A stretch of 64,000 bases of DNA. It comes from Nocardia pseudobrasiliensis NBRC 108224. GTDB taxonomy: Bacteria > Actinomycetota > Actinomycetes > Mycobacteriales > Mycobacteriaceae. Below the pieces are notes generated by a model, which was not told where the DNA came from, did not search any database, and was given only the letters and a program-made list of their open reading frames with translations. The stretch covers positions 310,001 to 374,000 of the forward strand of contig NZ_BDBS01000004.1 of NCBI RefSeq assembly GCF_001613105.1. Reading direction: 5' to 3'. Positions 1-9,859 of this stretch are shown piece by piece; within the stretch, counting starts at the first letter, position 1, and every line of letters begins with the position of its first letter. Made by a program: the position numbers and the translations under genes.

Positions 1-1
1 C

Positions 2-439
2 GCGCTGCGTCACCGTGACGAGTTCGGCCGAGTGGTGGTGATCGCCGGTGCCCGCACTCCGGCCGACCGCCTGTACAGCGACGAGCAAACCGGCTGGATC
101 GCAGGCGAAATCGAACTGCACAACACCGTCGACCGGCCCACGCGGGGCTGGACCGGCCAGGTCGGATTCGTCACCGAACCCCTGGCACGGCTGCGGCTGG
201 ATCCCGCCCGCACCACCGCGTACCTGTGCGGTCCGGAGCCGATGCTGCGCTTCTGTGCACAGACATTGCGGCGAAAAGGGTTCGCCGCAACCGATATCCG
301 CGTCTCCCTGGAACGCAATATGCAGTGCGCGGTGGCGCGCTGCGGCCATTGCCAACTCGGCCCGTTGCTGCTGTGTCGCGACGGACCGATCGTGGACTAC
401 GCCACCGCCGAACCACTACTGGCAGTACGGGAGCTGTGA
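2..439 (+). CDS. [NiFe] hydrogenase FAD/NAD(P)-binding (gamma) subunit, C-terminal part
   Basis: The gene enters from the left edge, so only the last 145 residues are visible. They end a ferredoxin-reductase-type module: the NAD-binding signature CGPEPML is followed by a cysteine cluster ([19 protein letters not shown]) that fits the [2Fe-2S] site of the dihydroorotate-dehydrogenase electron-transfer/sulfhydrogenase gamma family. In group 3b enzymes this subunit passes electrons between NAD(P)(H) and the hydrogenase module in the cytosol. Its TGA overlaps the ATG of the small-subunit gene (ATGA), so the genes are translationally coupled. The identity rests on these motifs plus the neighbouring small and large subunits; the beta (4Fe-4S) subunit is expected further upstream. 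Confidence 0.85.
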   Translation, partial: ALRHRDEFGRVVVIAGARTPADRLYSDEQTGWIAGEIELHNTVDRPTRGWTGQVGFVTEPLARLRLDPARTTAYLCGPEPMLRFCAQTLRRKGFAATDIRVSLERNMQCAVARCGHCQLGPLLLCRDGPIVDYATAEPLLAVREL

Positions 440-1212
440 TGACTACACCGACACTGGCGGTCTGGAAGTTCACCTCCTGTGACGGCTGCCAGCTCACCCT
501 GCTCGACTGCGAGGACGAACTACTCGCCCTTACCGATCGCGTGCACATCGCGCATTTCCTCGAGGCATCCAGCGCCGTACAACCGGGCCCTTACGACGTC
601 TCACTGGTCGAGGGGTCGATCACGACACCCGACGACCTGCTTCGCATCACCGAAATCCGGGACCGGTCCAGGACTCTGGTGGCCATCGGCGCCTGCGCCA
701 CCCACGGTGGTATCCAGGCGCTGCGCAACTTCGCCGATGTCACCGAGTTCACCCGGCTGGTCTACGCGAGTCCCGAGTACATCGCGACGCTGGCCACTTC
801 TACCGCGATCTCGGCGCATGTACCGGTCGATGTCGAATTGCGCGGTTGCCCGATCGACCGCCGTCAGTTACTCGGCACGCTCGATGCCCTGCTCGCCGGT
901 CGCACCCCGGACCTGCCCACCACCAGCGTCTGTACCGAATGTAAACGTCGTGGCACCACCTGTGTGACCGTGGCCCACGGTACCCCGTGCCTGGGACCGG
1001 TCACCCACGCCGGTTGCGGTGCGCTGTGCCCGGCCTACGAACGAGGCTGTTATGGCTGCTTCGGCCCGATGGAGCAGCCGAATGTCGGTGCACTGCTACC
1101 GATTCTGCGGATCAACGGCATGGCCACCGACGATATCGATCGAGTGTTCACCACATTCGCCGCCACCGCAGCGGAATTCGCGGAAAGGCCACGAGATGAC
1201 CACTCGCAATAG
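439..1212 (+). CDS. [NiFe] hydrogenase small (delta) subunit, group 3b-like
   Basis: This 257-aa protein carries iron-sulfur clusters that relay electrons from the NiFe site. It begins without a Tat signal ([18 protein letters not shown]), so the enzyme is cytosolic. The proximal-cluster cysteines are visible in [12 protein letters not shown] and LRGCPID. Further cysteines in the C-terminal half ([34 protein letters not shown]) fit extra clusters, as in sulfhydrogenase delta subunits. The ATG at 439 was chosen because it overlaps the upstream stop and places the first cysteine motif at residue 14. The 3' end overlaps the large-subunit gene by 17 bp. The absence of a membrane anchor favours the bidirectional NAD(P)-linked type. 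Confidence 0.9.
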   Translation: MTTPTLAVWKFTSCDGCQLTLLDCEDELLALTDRVHIAHFLEASSAVQPGPYDVSLVEGSITTPDDLLRITEIRDRSRTLVAIGACATHGGIQALRNFADVTEFTRLVYASPEYIATLATSTAISAHVPVDVELRGCPIDRRQLLGTLDALLAGRTPDLPTTSVCTECKRRGTTCVTVAHGTPCLGPVTHAGCGALCPAYERGCYGCFGPMEQPNVGALLPILRINGMATDDIDRVFTTFAATAAEFAERPRDDHSQ

Positions 1213-2485
1213 GCAATTGCGGGTCGACTCCCTGGCTCGGGTGGAAGGCATGGGCGCATTGCGCATCATTGTCGACGACGGCAGAGTGGAGCATGCCGAG
1301 CTCGACATCTACGAGCCGCCGCGATTCTTCGAGGCCTTTCTGCGCGGCCGCGCCTACACCGAACCACCCGACCTCACCGCCCGCATCTGCGGCATCTGCC
1401 CGGTGGCCTACCAGACCAGCGCCTGCAACGCGCTCGAGCAGCTGTGCGGCGTCGAGCTCGATCCGCAGCTGCGCGCGCTGCGGCGGTTGCTGTACTGCGG
1501 GGAATGGATCTCCAGCCACGCCTTGCACATTCACCTGCTCCATCTGCCCGACTTCCTCGGTTACCCCGACGCCGTCACCCTGGCCGCCGACCATCGAGAC
1601 CTCGTCGAGCAAGGGTTGGCGCTGAAGAAAGCGGGTAACAGTATCCTCGAGCTCCTCGGCGGCCGGGCGATCCACCCGATCAACGTACGCGTCGGCGGCT
1701 TCCATCGGACACCGGAACGCACCGAACTGGCGGTGTTGATCGAACAGCTCTGCCGCGCACAGGATTACATCGTGACGACCGCCGGATTCGCCGCCCGTCT
1801 CGACTTCCCCGATCTGGAGCTCGAGCACGATCTGCTTGCCGCCCATGGCGACCGCTATCCGATCGAAACCGGCGACGTGCACACCGCGGCCGGAGGCGGG
1901 TTCACGGCAGCCGAATTTCCCCGGCACGTCACCGAATGGCAGGTGCCCCACTCCACCGCACTACATGCGGCAGTCGACGGGCACCACTATCTGACCGGGC
2001 CATTGGCAAGGTACTCCCTCAACCACTCCACGCTCTCACCGGCGGCGCGACAACTGGCCGCCGAGATCGGTCTCGCCGATTCGTGCCGAAACCCGTTCCG
2101 CAGCATCCTGGTTCGCTGCGTCGAGACCTATTACGCGATCGAAGAGGCGCTCCGGCTGATCGCGGACTATCAGCGCCCCGCCCGGCCCGCGGTGCCGATC
2201 GCGCCCCGGGCGGGTACCGGCCACGGGGTAAGCGAGGCGCCGCGCGGGCTGCTCTATCACCGCTACGAGACCGACGCCGACGGCGTCATCCGCTCGGCCA
2301 CCATCATCGCGCCCACCTCACAGAACCAGTCGGCCATCGAGGACGGTCTGCGTCGCATCGTCTCCGATAACCTGAAGCTCAACGACACCGCACTGACCGC
2401 GCTGTGTGAACGGATGATCCGCAATTACGATCCTTGCATTTCCTGTGCGGCGCATTTCCTCACGCTCGACGTGATGCGCCGGTGA
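1196..2485 (+). CDS. [NiFe] hydrogenase large (alpha) subunit, group 3b-like
   Basis: This is the 429-aa catalytic subunit that holds the NiFe(CN)2CO site. Both signature motifs are present: the L1 motif [16 protein letters not shown] at about residues 63-78 and the L2 motif DPCISCAAH near the C-terminus. Nine residues (FLTLDVMRR) follow the L2 histidine, as expected for the peptide removed by the maturation protease encoded next. L1 reads PVAYQ rather than the xxxH form of uptake hydrogenases, which matches group 3b alpha subunits. The ATG at 1196 lies inside the end of the small-subunit gene behind a GGAAAGG-like ribosome site. Physiological direction (H2 evolution or oxidation) cannot be read from sequence. 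Confidence 0.93.
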   Translation: MTTRNRQLRVDSLARVEGMGALRIIVDDGRVEHAELDIYEPPRFFEAFLRGRAYTEPPDLTARICGICPVAYQTSACNALEQLCGVELDPQLRALRRLLYCGEWISSHALHIHLLHLPDFLGYPDAVTLAADHRDLVEQGLALKKAGNSILELLGGRAIHPINVRVGGFHRTPERTELAVLIEQLCRAQDYIVTTAGFAARLDFPDLELEHDLLAAHGDRYPIETGDVHTAAGGGFTAAEFPRHVTEWQVPHSTALHAAVDGHHYLTGPLARYSLNHSTLSPAARQLAAEIGLADSCRNPFRSILVRCVETYYAIEEALRLIADYQRPARPAVPIAPRAGTGHGVSEAPRGLLYHRYETDADGVIRSATIIAPTSQNQSAIEDGLRRIVSDNLKLNDTALTALCERMIRNYDPCISCAAHFLTLDVMRR

Positions 2486-3030
2486 AGATGCCGCGGGCGA
2501 TGGTGATCGGCGCCGGCAACCCGTTCCGTCACGACGACGGCGTCGGGCCCGCGGTCGTCACGGAAATCGAAACCCTTCATCTCCCTGGAGTTCTCGTCGC
2601 CATCCACGATGGCGACCAGACCGGATTGCTGGATACGGCCGCCGCCATGGATCTGATCGTCGTGGTAGACGCCCTGCTATGCCGACCCGGCGTCCCCGGC
2701 CGCATTCGACGCCTGACCATCGAGACCCTGGCCGACACCCCCGCGGCAACCAGCTCACACGCTCTCGGACTCACAGACGCGGTCCGGCTCGGCAAGGCGC
2801 TGGGCCGACTTCCCGAAGAACTGATCGTCATTGCCGTGGAGGTGGCCTGTCTGGACCTCGGCGTCGGTATGTCCGAACCGGTATCGGCGGCTGTCCCCGC
2901 GGCGGTTGCGGCAGTCCTGGCCGAACTCTCCCGCGTCGGTGTCGAGACATCGGCCGCGTCTTCGCCGCCCGAGCAAGTGGACCACGCCGGCTACTATCCG
3001 CCCGCGGCCGCCAGCGTCGCGAGCGGATAG
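2482..3030 (+). CDS. Hydrogenase maturation protease (HycI/HybD family)
   Basis: This 182-aa endopeptidase is expected to cut the C-terminal peptide from the large subunit encoded just upstream once nickel is loaded. The family signature GNPFRHDDGVG lies near the N-terminus, and its acidic residue together with the later D of VVVDALLC and the H of SSHALGL can supply nickel ligands. The GTG at 2482 forms a GTGA overlap with the large-subunit stop and was preferred; an ATG at 2488 is the alternative. The last 37 bp overlap the convergent metallo-hydrolase gene. The C-terminal extension after about residue 150 (SAASSPPEQVDHAGYYPPAAASV) is not part of the conserved fold. Confidence 0.88.
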   Translation: MKMPRAMVIGAGNPFRHDDGVGPAVVTEIETLHLPGVLVAIHDGDQTGLLDTAAAMDLIVVVDALLCRPGVPGRIRRLTIETLADTPAATSSHALGLTDAVRLGKALGRLPEELIVIAVEVACLDLGVGMSEPVSAAVPAAVAAVLAELSRVGVETSAASSPPEQVDHAGYYPPAAASVASG

Positions 3031-3842
3031 ACGGTGAAGGGATCGGGGATCAGCAGTCGGGCGCCCGGTGTGAGCCGATCGACGAGCGGTGCAAGACTTC
3101 GCGGCTGCATACGGTGCAACGGCGGCCAGGCCTGCGCGGGTGGCGCGAGCATCGGGCGCAACGGGGCGCTGATGGGGCGGAACAGATTGTCCCAGTGCAC
3201 GGGGATGACCACCCGCGCACCGACGGCGGGGAGCAATGCGGCGTGCCGTCTCGGATTCGTGGTCGCCGCGATGATCAACACATCCGCGGGGCGGGCACGG
3301 CCGGGCAGATGCAGGATTCGCACGCCGCCGACCTGAATGGCGAAGCCGAGGCAAGTATCCATACGGTAGTCGCGCAGCCGCAACGGCGGCCGCAGATCAG
3401 CCGGTAGCGGGCCATTGATCAGCGGATCGAGCGGAGTACGGCCGTGGTGCGCGGCGAGCACGTCGCAGTCGAATGCGCCGAGGGTGAACCGGTCGCCGGC
3501 GCGGATGAGGTTGATCCGTTCCGGTGGTACGCCACAGGCTTCCGCGAGCCGGCAGGTGTGGGGTGACCCGAACACGGCCGCACCGGTATACCGCGCGATG
3601 GCAGGGACATCGAGCAGGTGGTCCCAGTGCGCGTGGCTGACCAGGATGGCGTCGCAGCGAGGCAGCAGCGCCTCGAGAAAGGCCGGGTGCGGTTCGACGC
3701 GACCGAACAGCAAGCGCCGCAACGGCGGCCTGGTCAGAAACGGATCAATGAGCAGGACCTGCCCGGCGATGCGCAGTTCTACCCCGGCCACCCCGAGCCA
3801 CCGAAATGTCAGCGGCTCATCGCGATCCGCGGATTCGGGCAT
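2994..3842 (-). CDS. Metallo-beta-lactamase-fold hydrolase (UlaG-like)
   Basis: This 282-aa predicted metal-dependent hydrolase of the UlaG/L-ascorbate-lactonase-like branch has the HxHxDH motif in VSHAHWDHL, and later histidines (AAHHGRTP, PVHWDN) can complete the metal site. There is no signal peptide, so it is probably cytosolic. The ATG at 3842 was chosen because GGAGG lies 5-6 nt upstream; a TTG at 3872 would add ten residues. It converges on the hydrogenase protease gene and shares 37 bp with it, so co-regulation with the hydrogenase is unlikely. The substrate cannot be inferred. Confidence 0.8.
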   Translation of the reverse strand: MPESADRDEPLTFRWLGVAGVELRIAGQVLLIDPFLTRPPLRRLLFGRVEPHPAFLEALLPRCDAILVSHAHWDHLLDVPAIARYTGAAVFGSPHTCRLAEACGVPPERINLIRAGDRFTLGAFDCDVLAAHHGRTPLDPLINGPLPADLRPPLRLRDYRMDTCLGFAIQVGGVRILHLPGRARPADVLIIAATTNPRRHAALLPAVGARVVIPVHWDNLFRPISAPLRPMLAPPAQAWPPLHRMQPRSLAPLVDRLTPGARLLIPDPFTVYPLATLAAAGG

Positions 3843-3910
3843 CACGACCTCCACGGTGAACCGATCTGTCAACGGTAGACCATGGTGGCGGCGTTGGGCA
3901 GAGTCGGCGT

Positions 3911-4309
3911 CTACTCACAAGCGATTCCGTCGTTGTCTCGATCGAGACCCGGCCGATAGCCGGGCTCACCGCGATAAATCGGCGCGGCGTGCGCCGCTCG
4001 CGCCGCGGCGCAATTGGGATAGTAGACCTCCGGCGCGGGGGCCTGAGTAGTCACCGGCAACGGGGCCGGAGCGACAGGCTGTTGCGGCGCATAGGGTTCG
4101 GGGGCCGCCACCGTGGTGGGGGCGGGCGCCAGGGAGGTCGGAATCGGCACTCGGGGCGCTGACGTGGCCGATTGGGTATGAGCAGCCGAGGTGGTGGTCG
4201 GCGGTGTCACTCTCGGGGCCGGTGCGGTGTTGGTGGCGCATGCCGACCCGAACGAAACCGCGGCGATGAGAGTGGCGGCGAATGCGAAATGTCGCGTTGA
4301 TATTGTCAT
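3911..4309 (-). CDS. Excalibur calcium-binding domain lipoprotein
   Basis: This 132-aa exported protein has an N-terminal hydrophobic segment ending in a lipobox-like VSFGSAC, so it is probably a lipoprotein. A Pro/Ala/Thr-rich linker of about 65 residues follows. The C-terminal 35 residues form an excalibur domain with the pattern PNCAAARAAHAAPIYRGEPGY followed by a DRDNDGIACE end, where the DxDxDG calcium loop and the two cysteines are clear. Such domains occur in cell-surface proteins of Gram-positive bacteria. The start at 4309 sets the signal sequence at the N-terminus; a longer reading frame upstream has no signal. Confidence 0.8.
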   Translation of the reverse strand: MTISTRHFAFAATLIAAVSFGSACATNTAPAPRVTPPTTTSAAHTQSATSAPRVPIPTSLAPAPTTVAAPEPYAPQQPVAPAPLPVTTQAPAPEVYYPNCAAARAAHAAPIYRGEPGYRPGLDRDNDGIACE

Positions 4310-4535
4310 GATGGGCCTTGCTTCTCGGGGGCGCGCGATTCGTCGGTTGCCCCGCAGGGCCCGCTCCCCCGACAAGAGCGGTCGCGTCGTGGAGAAAATC
4401 ATCCGCTGACGCGAGAAAGCTCCCCAGAGCCGTTGGTCACCATCACTTCTCACCTTCGACCAGGGCAGTTTGCGGCTCGTCCCACAGTGAACTACTGCGC
4501 CGGATCGCACCTCTCGGTTGAGCCGGTTACCGGTT

Positions 4536-4685
4536 TCAGTGCAGACGGCCCGGCGCACGGGGCACCGTCAGGACTTCACCGTGCATCACCGCGTCCCACC
4601 ACGAGTTGAGCGGACTCGGATCGGGCCACACGATCCGGCTGGGGGCATCGTCGAAATCACGGTGTGCCGGCACGTTGTCGATCAT
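4536..4685 (-). CDS. Small hypothetical protein, 49 aa
   Basis: A short reading frame begins MIDNVPAHRDFDDAPSRI and ends VPRAPGRLH. It is preceded by a strong ribosome site (AGGAG with about 7 nt to the ATG), the main reason to believe it. The composition (two tryptophans, balanced charge, proline-rich turns) is protein-like, not the arginine-rich pattern of shadow frames in this DNA. There is no signal peptide or membrane segment. It is divergent from the membrane-protein gene at 4917. I do not recognise the family. Confidence 0.5.
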   Translation of the reverse strand: MIDNVPAHRDFDDAPSRIVWPDPSPLNSWWDAVMHGEVLTVPRAPGRLH

Positions 4686-4916
4686 GGCTGTTCTCCTGGG
4701 CGAGTTTCGAAACGGACGGACCATCCAAAGGGGCAGGTACCGGACCGATCACCACCTTTGCTCCTGGACCGCGCCGTGAGGGAGAGCAGCTCGACTCGTT
4801 CAGCCGGGACCTTCGTCCCCGATACCCGACGGGTGACGCCGGAATGGACTTTGGCCACCGCCGAGATGGGACCTCCGCTCCTGACCGCGGCAGTTCGCCC
4901 GGAGTGTGCTGTGATC

Positions 4917-6005
4917 ATGACACTGTTGGCGACTTCCGAGACCGTGAGCGGCCATCCCGCGCCGTTCACCTGGATCACCGCGCTAGCGATGATCTCGTTC
5001 TGCGCGATTCTGTGGGCCATTGTCCGCTACATGCAACTGCACCCGCGTGCCTCGCTGTGGGTATGGGGGCTGTCGATACTGACCTTCCCGCTGTGGATCT
5101 GGGGACCGGGCCGCGATATAGGACTGGTCAATTGGTTCTCCTGGGCCAAGATTCTCTCGGTGCTCATACCGCTCACGATTGTCGGCGCCATGCGCGTATC
5201 GGTAGCCGAACAGCGCGAGGGCAGAATGTGGCGGTTGCTACGCCATCCCAGGTTCCTCTGGTTCCCCTACGCGATCCTGTTCCTCAATATCGCCGAGGCG
5301 ACACTGCGCGACGCGCAACTGGGCAACTACTGGAATGCCGCCGTCGGGCTCGGGCTGTGCCTGACCATCCCCTACAGCCCACGCTTCTGGCAGATCACCG
5401 CCGGACCCGATGCCGAACTGATCGCCTTCACCACCGTCGCCTGGAACTTCATCTACACCTCGTGGAACCTGTGCTTCACCTTCGGCGGCTACCCACCCCA
5501 GGAGGAGCATTTCGCGGGCAGCATCTGCATTCTGGCGGTCGCCGAGATCTACCCCCTGGTGATGCGCCGCCCCGAGCTGTACATCACCGCCCGCATCTAT
5601 ACCCTGCCCGTCCTGATGCTGACGATAGGCATCTACAACATCTTCCCCACCGTCATGCCCTCGCACGGCTGGTTCGATGAGCGAGCCTGGATCGTCTGGG
5701 GCGCAGTCAATTTCGCGCTGCTCGTCCCGATGCTGTTCTGGCACACCTGGCAACTGCACACCGGCAAGGCCTTCATCACCTTCCGCCGCGGCGATGCCCG
5801 CCGAGCGTTCATCGACCAGCACGGCCGAGCCCTCGGCGTACTCGTCGCACTGGCCCGCGCCCTCGATGCGAGCGCCACCGTGACCGATCGTCGCGACGCC
5901 GACAATCCACGCCCGGCCTCCACGCGCGACGACGTCGCGAAAGGACCAAAGACCCCGCCACAGGTGGCTTCGGCATCGGTTGCCGGGCGAGCAGGGCACG
6001 CATAG
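4917..6005 (+). CDS. Multi-pass membrane protein of unknown function
   Basis: This 362-aa protein has roughly eight predicted membrane segments, for example at WITALAMISFCAILWAIV, LWVWGLSILTFPLWIW, ILSVLIPLTIVGAM and TARIYTLPVLMLTIGIYNIF. Many tryptophans lie at segment ends. The C-terminal 70 residues are hydrophilic and probably cytoplasmic. It has no transporter or enzyme motif that I recognise; it may belong to a DUF family of actinobacterial membrane proteins (DUF5692 is a guess). The ATG at 4917 lies at the start of the conserved-looking part; a GTG six bases upstream is equally possible. It ends 7 bp before the CoA-transferase gene and may be co-transcribed with it. Confidence 0.72.
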   Translation: MTLLATSETVSGHPAPFTWITALAMISFCAILWAIVRYMQLHPRASLWVWGLSILTFPLWIWGPGRDIGLVNWFSWAKILSVLIPLTIVGAMRVSVAEQREGRMWRLLRHPRFLWFPYAILFLNIAEATLRDAQLGNYWNAAVGLGLCLTIPYSPRFWQITAGPDAELIAFTTVAWNFIYTSWNLCFTFGGYPPQEEHFAGSICILAVAEIYPLVMRRPELYITARIYTLPVLMLTIGIYNIFPTVMPSHGWFDERAWIVWGAVNFALLVPMLFWHTWQLHTGKAFITFRRGDARRAFIDQHGRALGVLVALARALDASATVTDRRDADNPRPASTRDDVAKGPKTPPQVASASVAGRAGHA

Positions 6006-6012
6006 TTTTCCC

Positions 6013-7839
6013 ATGCGTACCAACCAGCACCCAGTCGTGACCACGCATCGCATCGCGGATTGGCTGTGGTGTGGTCTGCATCTGGCGCGCTGGCTGCCCA
6101 CGTGGAAGCGGTACGACCCCGACTACCGGCCGCGTGATGCCGCACCGGTTTTCGTTTCCGCGCGCACCGCGGCGGCGATGATTCCCGACGGCGCGGTCGT
6201 GGCCGGAGCGGGGCTGGGCGCGCACGGACGCGCCTCGACCTTGTATTTCGCGATCCGCGACCGCTATCGCGCCCGCCGACACCCAGCCGGTCTCACCTGG
6301 ATCCACTGCGGCGGCGCGGGCGGGCGCGGCCGATTGCCCGGCACCCTCGACGATCTCGCCGAACCGGGACTGCTCGACACCGTCATCACCGCTCACACTC
6401 AGACCGTGCCGGCGCTGCGTCACCTCGGCGCGGCGGGGGATCTGCGCCTACATCTGCTGCCCCAAGGAGTGTTGTCGCTCCTGATCGAGGCTCAGGCGCA
6501 GGGGGTTTCGACGCAGCGCACCTCGGTCGGCGTCGGGACCTTCATGGACACTCGCGTGGGCCCCGGTTCCGCGCTGTGTCCCGGCTCCGGCCGCAGCTTG
6601 GCCGAACCGGACGGCGATGCCCTGCGCTATCGGCTGCCCCTGATCGATGTCGGCCTGTTCTTCGCCCCGTGGGCCGACCGCGAGGGCAATGTGTATTTCG
6701 AGGGCGCGGCATGCCTCACCGAGATGCACGACATCGCAATGGCCGCACGCGCCAACGGCGGCAAGGTCGTCGTCATGGTGGCGGGCATTCTGTCCGACTC
6801 CGAAAGACCTTGTGCTCCGGCACTTCCCGCCAGCGCGATCGACGCGATCGTAGTGTCGCGCCGCGGCGAACAGACCGCGTCGGTGCCTCAGCTGCGCCAA
6901 TGGAATTGCTTCCTGCCCGGGACGGATCCCGGCACGAGACGCATGCTCGACCGCATCGATATCCTCGACCGCATCCTGGGCACCGCCCCCGCGCGCGGTC
7001 GCGCGGACCATGCCGTCGCCCGGCTGGCCGCGACGCTGCTCCTCGCGCACATCCGCCGCGGCGAGATCGTCAATATCGGCACCGGCCTCCCCGAGGTCGT
7101 CGCCCGCGTCCTCGCCGACAGCGACGCCGCGGACGAATTCTGTTTTTCGCTGGAATCCGGCGTCCTGGGCGGCATTCCAGCGCCGGGCGGCATGTTCGGC
7201 GCGGCGCTGTCCCCGCGGTCGTTGCACAGCTCGTCGTGGATGTTCCACCGCTACCGCACCGATCTCGCCGTGGCGTGCCTGGGCATGCTCGAATTCGATC
7301 GCGACGGCAACGTCAACGTCTCGCGCACCGAACCAGGCGTCGCGAACTCGATCGGCCCCGGCGGATTCATCGATATCACCGACGGAGCCCGGACGATCAT
7401 CTTCGTCGGCTCCTGGCGCCACGGGGGCTCCTGTGAGGTGAACGGCGGCCGGATCCGTATCAAACCCGTCGGTAGCCCGAAACTCGTCGCACGCGTTCGA
7501 GAGATAACATTCAACGGCCGCATCGCACGACGGCGCGGCAAGACCGTTTACTACGTCACCACCGTCGGCGCGTTCCGACTCGACGAGCACGGCCTCACAC
7601 TCACCCACATCATGCCCGGCATCGACATCGCTCGCGACATCTTGACCGTCGATCCAACCATTGCCGTGCCCGTCGGCGGCCCCATCCGGATCGGCTCGGA
7701 GATCACCACCGGGCAGGGGTTCCGCTTGCCCGACCACCTACCTCCTCCTGAAATAGGCAGGGCGACTTCCGGACCCGCTGAGCAGGTCGAAAGCGGACCG
7801 TCACCTGTCATCGCCGGATCGCCCGAGCCACGACCATGA
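6013..7839 (+). CDS. Acyl-CoA:carboxylate CoA-transferase (family I)
   Basis: This 608-aa protein has both CoA-transferase halves fused in one chain, as in propionate CoA-transferase or YdiF-type enzymes. The catalytic glutamate is seen in the FSLESGVLGG motif at about residue 381, and a glycine-rich oxyanion region (GTGLPEVVA, about residues 355-363) precedes it. Such enzymes move CoA from an acyl-CoA to a free acid through a glutamyl-CoA intermediate. The ATG at 6013 avoids overlap with the previous gene; an in-frame start at 5980 would overlap it by 26 bp. The C-terminal 40 residues are low complexity. The acyl specificity is not evident. Confidence 0.82.
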   Translation: MRTNQHPVVTTHRIADWLWCGLHLARWLPTWKRYDPDYRPRDAAPVFVSARTAAAMIPDGAVVAGAGLGAHGRASTLYFAIRDRYRARRHPAGLTWIHCGGAGGRGRLPGTLDDLAEPGLLDTVITAHTQTVPALRHLGAAGDLRLHLLPQGVLSLLIEAQAQGVSTQRTSVGVGTFMDTRVGPGSALCPGSGRSLAEPDGDALRYRLPLIDVGLFFAPWADREGNVYFEGAACLTEMHDIAMAARANGGKVVVMVAGILSDSERPCAPALPASAIDAIVVSRRGEQTASVPQLRQWNCFLPGTDPGTRRMLDRIDILDRILGTAPARGRADHAVARLAATLLLAHIRRGEIVNIGTGLPEVVARVLADSDAADEFCFSLESGVLGGIPAPGGMFGAALSPRSLHSSSWMFHRYRTDLAVACLGMLEFDRDGNVNVSRTEPGVANSIGPGGFIDITDGARTIIFVGSWRHGGSCEVNGGRIRIKPVGSPKLVARVREITFNGRIARRRGKTVYYVTTVGAFRLDEHGLTLTHIMPGIDIARDILTVDPTIAVPVGGPIRIGSEITTGQGFRLPDHLPPPEIGRATSGPAEQVESGPSPVIAGSPEPRP

Positions 7840-8115
7840 ACGCTCGCGGGCCGATGGTGGTCGGACCCCGACGCCGCCCCGGCGGTGGCTTTCGGGCAGC
7901 CGGATTACGGTGCGAGTGGATCGACACCGCTCGGCTCCCCGGGACCGATAGTCGGGTGGGCGGACCGACCGGCACGCGGCCGGTACGCGGGGAAACAGTC
8001 CACGCAGCCGTTCTGTCCCGCGAGTCCGATGGCTTCTCCTCTGGAACGGGCGATGGCGCTCATAGTCGACGAGTCGACGCGTGCCGTCGACTCCGTTCCT
8101 CGAGGAGATCAACTG

Positions 8116-9762
8116 ATGCGTCACGATCGAATTCCCGCCCGAGTCGTTCTGTTGCGGCTGGTGTGGGGGCTACCGGCGAGTGCGGCGCTGACTCTGTTCG
8201 GCGCGGCGGTGGCCACGGCCGATCCGCATGACGGTGGCGGACACGCGGGCGGGGCGGGTGCATCCGATCATCAGGCGCATGGAGGTAAGCCCGCTCATCT
8301 CGGCACGGACGCCGTGCCGCCGAGTGGTCCGGCCGCCAAACCGGCGTCGCCGAAGCCCGGTTCGAGCGAGGGCGGGTTCGGCTCACCACCCGCAGCGAAC
8401 GGCTCGGGAGTCGCCGTGCCCGCCACTGCGGCCATCGAGATCCCTGCGGCCATAGCAGCGTCGAAATCATCTGCGCCACAGCATGTCACGCCATCGCGCG
8501 GAGAGGATCGAGCGAATTCGCGAACCATCGTGGAGCAGTCCACGGCTGTGGGTTCGGCCCGAACACCGGCCGACAGCGTCGAATTCGGCACACCCGCCGC
8601 GACATCAACCGAAACCGTCGCCGCTTCGGCGTCCTCCGCGCAGCCCGATCCAGTCCCGGCGACCGTGGCCGCGCCGAACCCCTCGACCCCGCCTGTCGCG
8701 TCGATCGTTCCGGCCCAACAGCTTCCGACTCCGTCACCGATCCTCCGCACCGGACTCGCGGTGATGACCCAGCTGATGACAGCGGGCGTCTCGATGCCGT
8801 CACCCACCCTCGCTGCCCCCGCGGCTCAGGTGAGCACGAGCGACACCACCTCCCCCATCAACATTCGCGGCTATGTGTTCCCCGCCGACGCCCAGCCGGG
8901 CGAGGGCTGGGTCGATCCCGATTCGCCGCCGCTCCAGGACGGTTACGGTCCCGGGTTCACTCCGACGGCGACCGGACTGCGGTACACGAACACCACCGAC
9001 CACACCGAGGTGGTGTCCTATCAGGACCCAGCCTCCGGCGAAACGACGAGCGTCGCAGTGCAACCCGGGGAATCGGTGGATGTGCCACCGCTCGGTCCCG
9101 CAACGCCGAGCATCTATGTTTTCCGCACCCGCGATCCCAACGGCCCGGAGGCCGACGATCCCCCGACGGTCGACGAGGAGCTCGTAGGCACCGGGCCGAA
9201 TCACGATGTCCCGATGCACCGGGAGAATTTCCAGCTCGTCGACCAGCCCGCGGGCAGCGGATCCGGTTCGGGGACAGGCGCATCCGGCACCCCGAATCCG
9301 ATCATCGGCCCGGTCGGCGCGCCGTTCACCCCGGCACCACCGCCGGACCTGTCCGGTGCGGCCGATCAGGCCGGGCAGTTCGTCGCTATCGCCGACCTCG
9401 CCGCCACGCTGTCCGGACATACGAGCACCGCCGCCGTTCTGGGGACGATCGGCAATTTCCTCGACGACGCCCAGCTCGGCATCGCCGTCTCCCGCGGTGA
9501 TACCGGTGGCGAAATCCGGTACGGCTCAGCGGTTGTCGGCGACGCCCTCAAAGCCGACGGCGGGCAGATCGGCTACCTTCTCGGCGTCGCGGTCACCACC
9601 ACCGGCTACGCCATCAGCCAGCTCACCGGCACCGACTTCTCCCCCGGCAGCGTCAGCGCGGTGGGCGACTACGCGTTCCACAACCCCGCCCAGGTCGCGC
9701 AGTCCATCACCGACGCCGTCACCAAGGTGCGAGACGACCTGTGGAGCGTCTTCCTCCCCTGA
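8116..9762 (+). CDS. Secreted Pro/Ala-rich protein of unknown function
   Basis: This 548-aa protein has a signal peptide (MRHDRIPARVVLLRLVWGLPASAAL..., likely cut at AVATA/DP). A long low-complexity linker (about residues 40-245, rich in Ala, Pro, Ser, Thr) leads to a folded region starting near INIRGYVFPADAQPGEGW and a helical C-terminal domain. The middle domain has several short beta-like stretches (TGLRYTNTTDHTEVVSYQD). I recognise no enzyme motif. GGAG lies about 9 nt before the ATG. The gene is preceded by a 276-bp non-coding stretch and followed directly by the relic P450 on the other strand. A cell-envelope or surface role is plausible, but unproven. Confidence 0.72.
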   Translation: MRHDRIPARVVLLRLVWGLPASAALTLFGAAVATADPHDGGGHAGGAGASDHQAHGGKPAHLGTDAVPPSGPAAKPASPKPGSSEGGFGSPPAANGSGVAVPATAAIEIPAAIAASKSSAPQHVTPSRGEDRANSRTIVEQSTAVGSARTPADSVEFGTPAATSTETVAASASSAQPDPVPATVAAPNPSTPPVASIVPAQQLPTPSPILRTGLAVMTQLMTAGVSMPSPTLAAPAAQVSTSDTTSPINIRGYVFPADAQPGEGWVDPDSPPLQDGYGPGFTPTATGLRYTNTTDHTEVVSYQDPASGETTSVAVQPGESVDVPPLGPATPSIYVFRTRDPNGPEADDPPTVDEELVGTGPNHDVPMHRENFQLVDQPAGSGSGSGTGASGTPNPIIGPVGAPFTPAPPPDLSGAADQAGQFVAIADLAATLSGHTSTAAVLGTIGNFLDDAQLGIAVSRGDTGGEIRYGSAVVGDALKADGGQIGYLLGVAVTTTGYAISQLTGTDFSPGSVSAVGDYAFHNPAQVAQSITDAVTKVRDDLWSVFLP

Positions 9763-9859
9763 CCCGTGCGACCAAGCGCCTTCACGTCATACCCGTAAGC
9801 GTCGGCGTCGGGGCCGTGGAGTCGCGGGTCGCGGCCCGCGGCGGCATAGGAGGCGAGGA

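Noticed and set aside
1..3030. Searching for hyp maturation genes (hypA-F) near the hydrogenase
   Set aside because: Only the large-subunit protease is present in the visible part; the genes downstream are unrelated, so no wider maturation cluster can be claimed.
5238..6101. A long minus-strand frame opposite the membrane protein
   Set aside because: It mirrors a clear membrane protein on the plus strand and has shadow-type composition.
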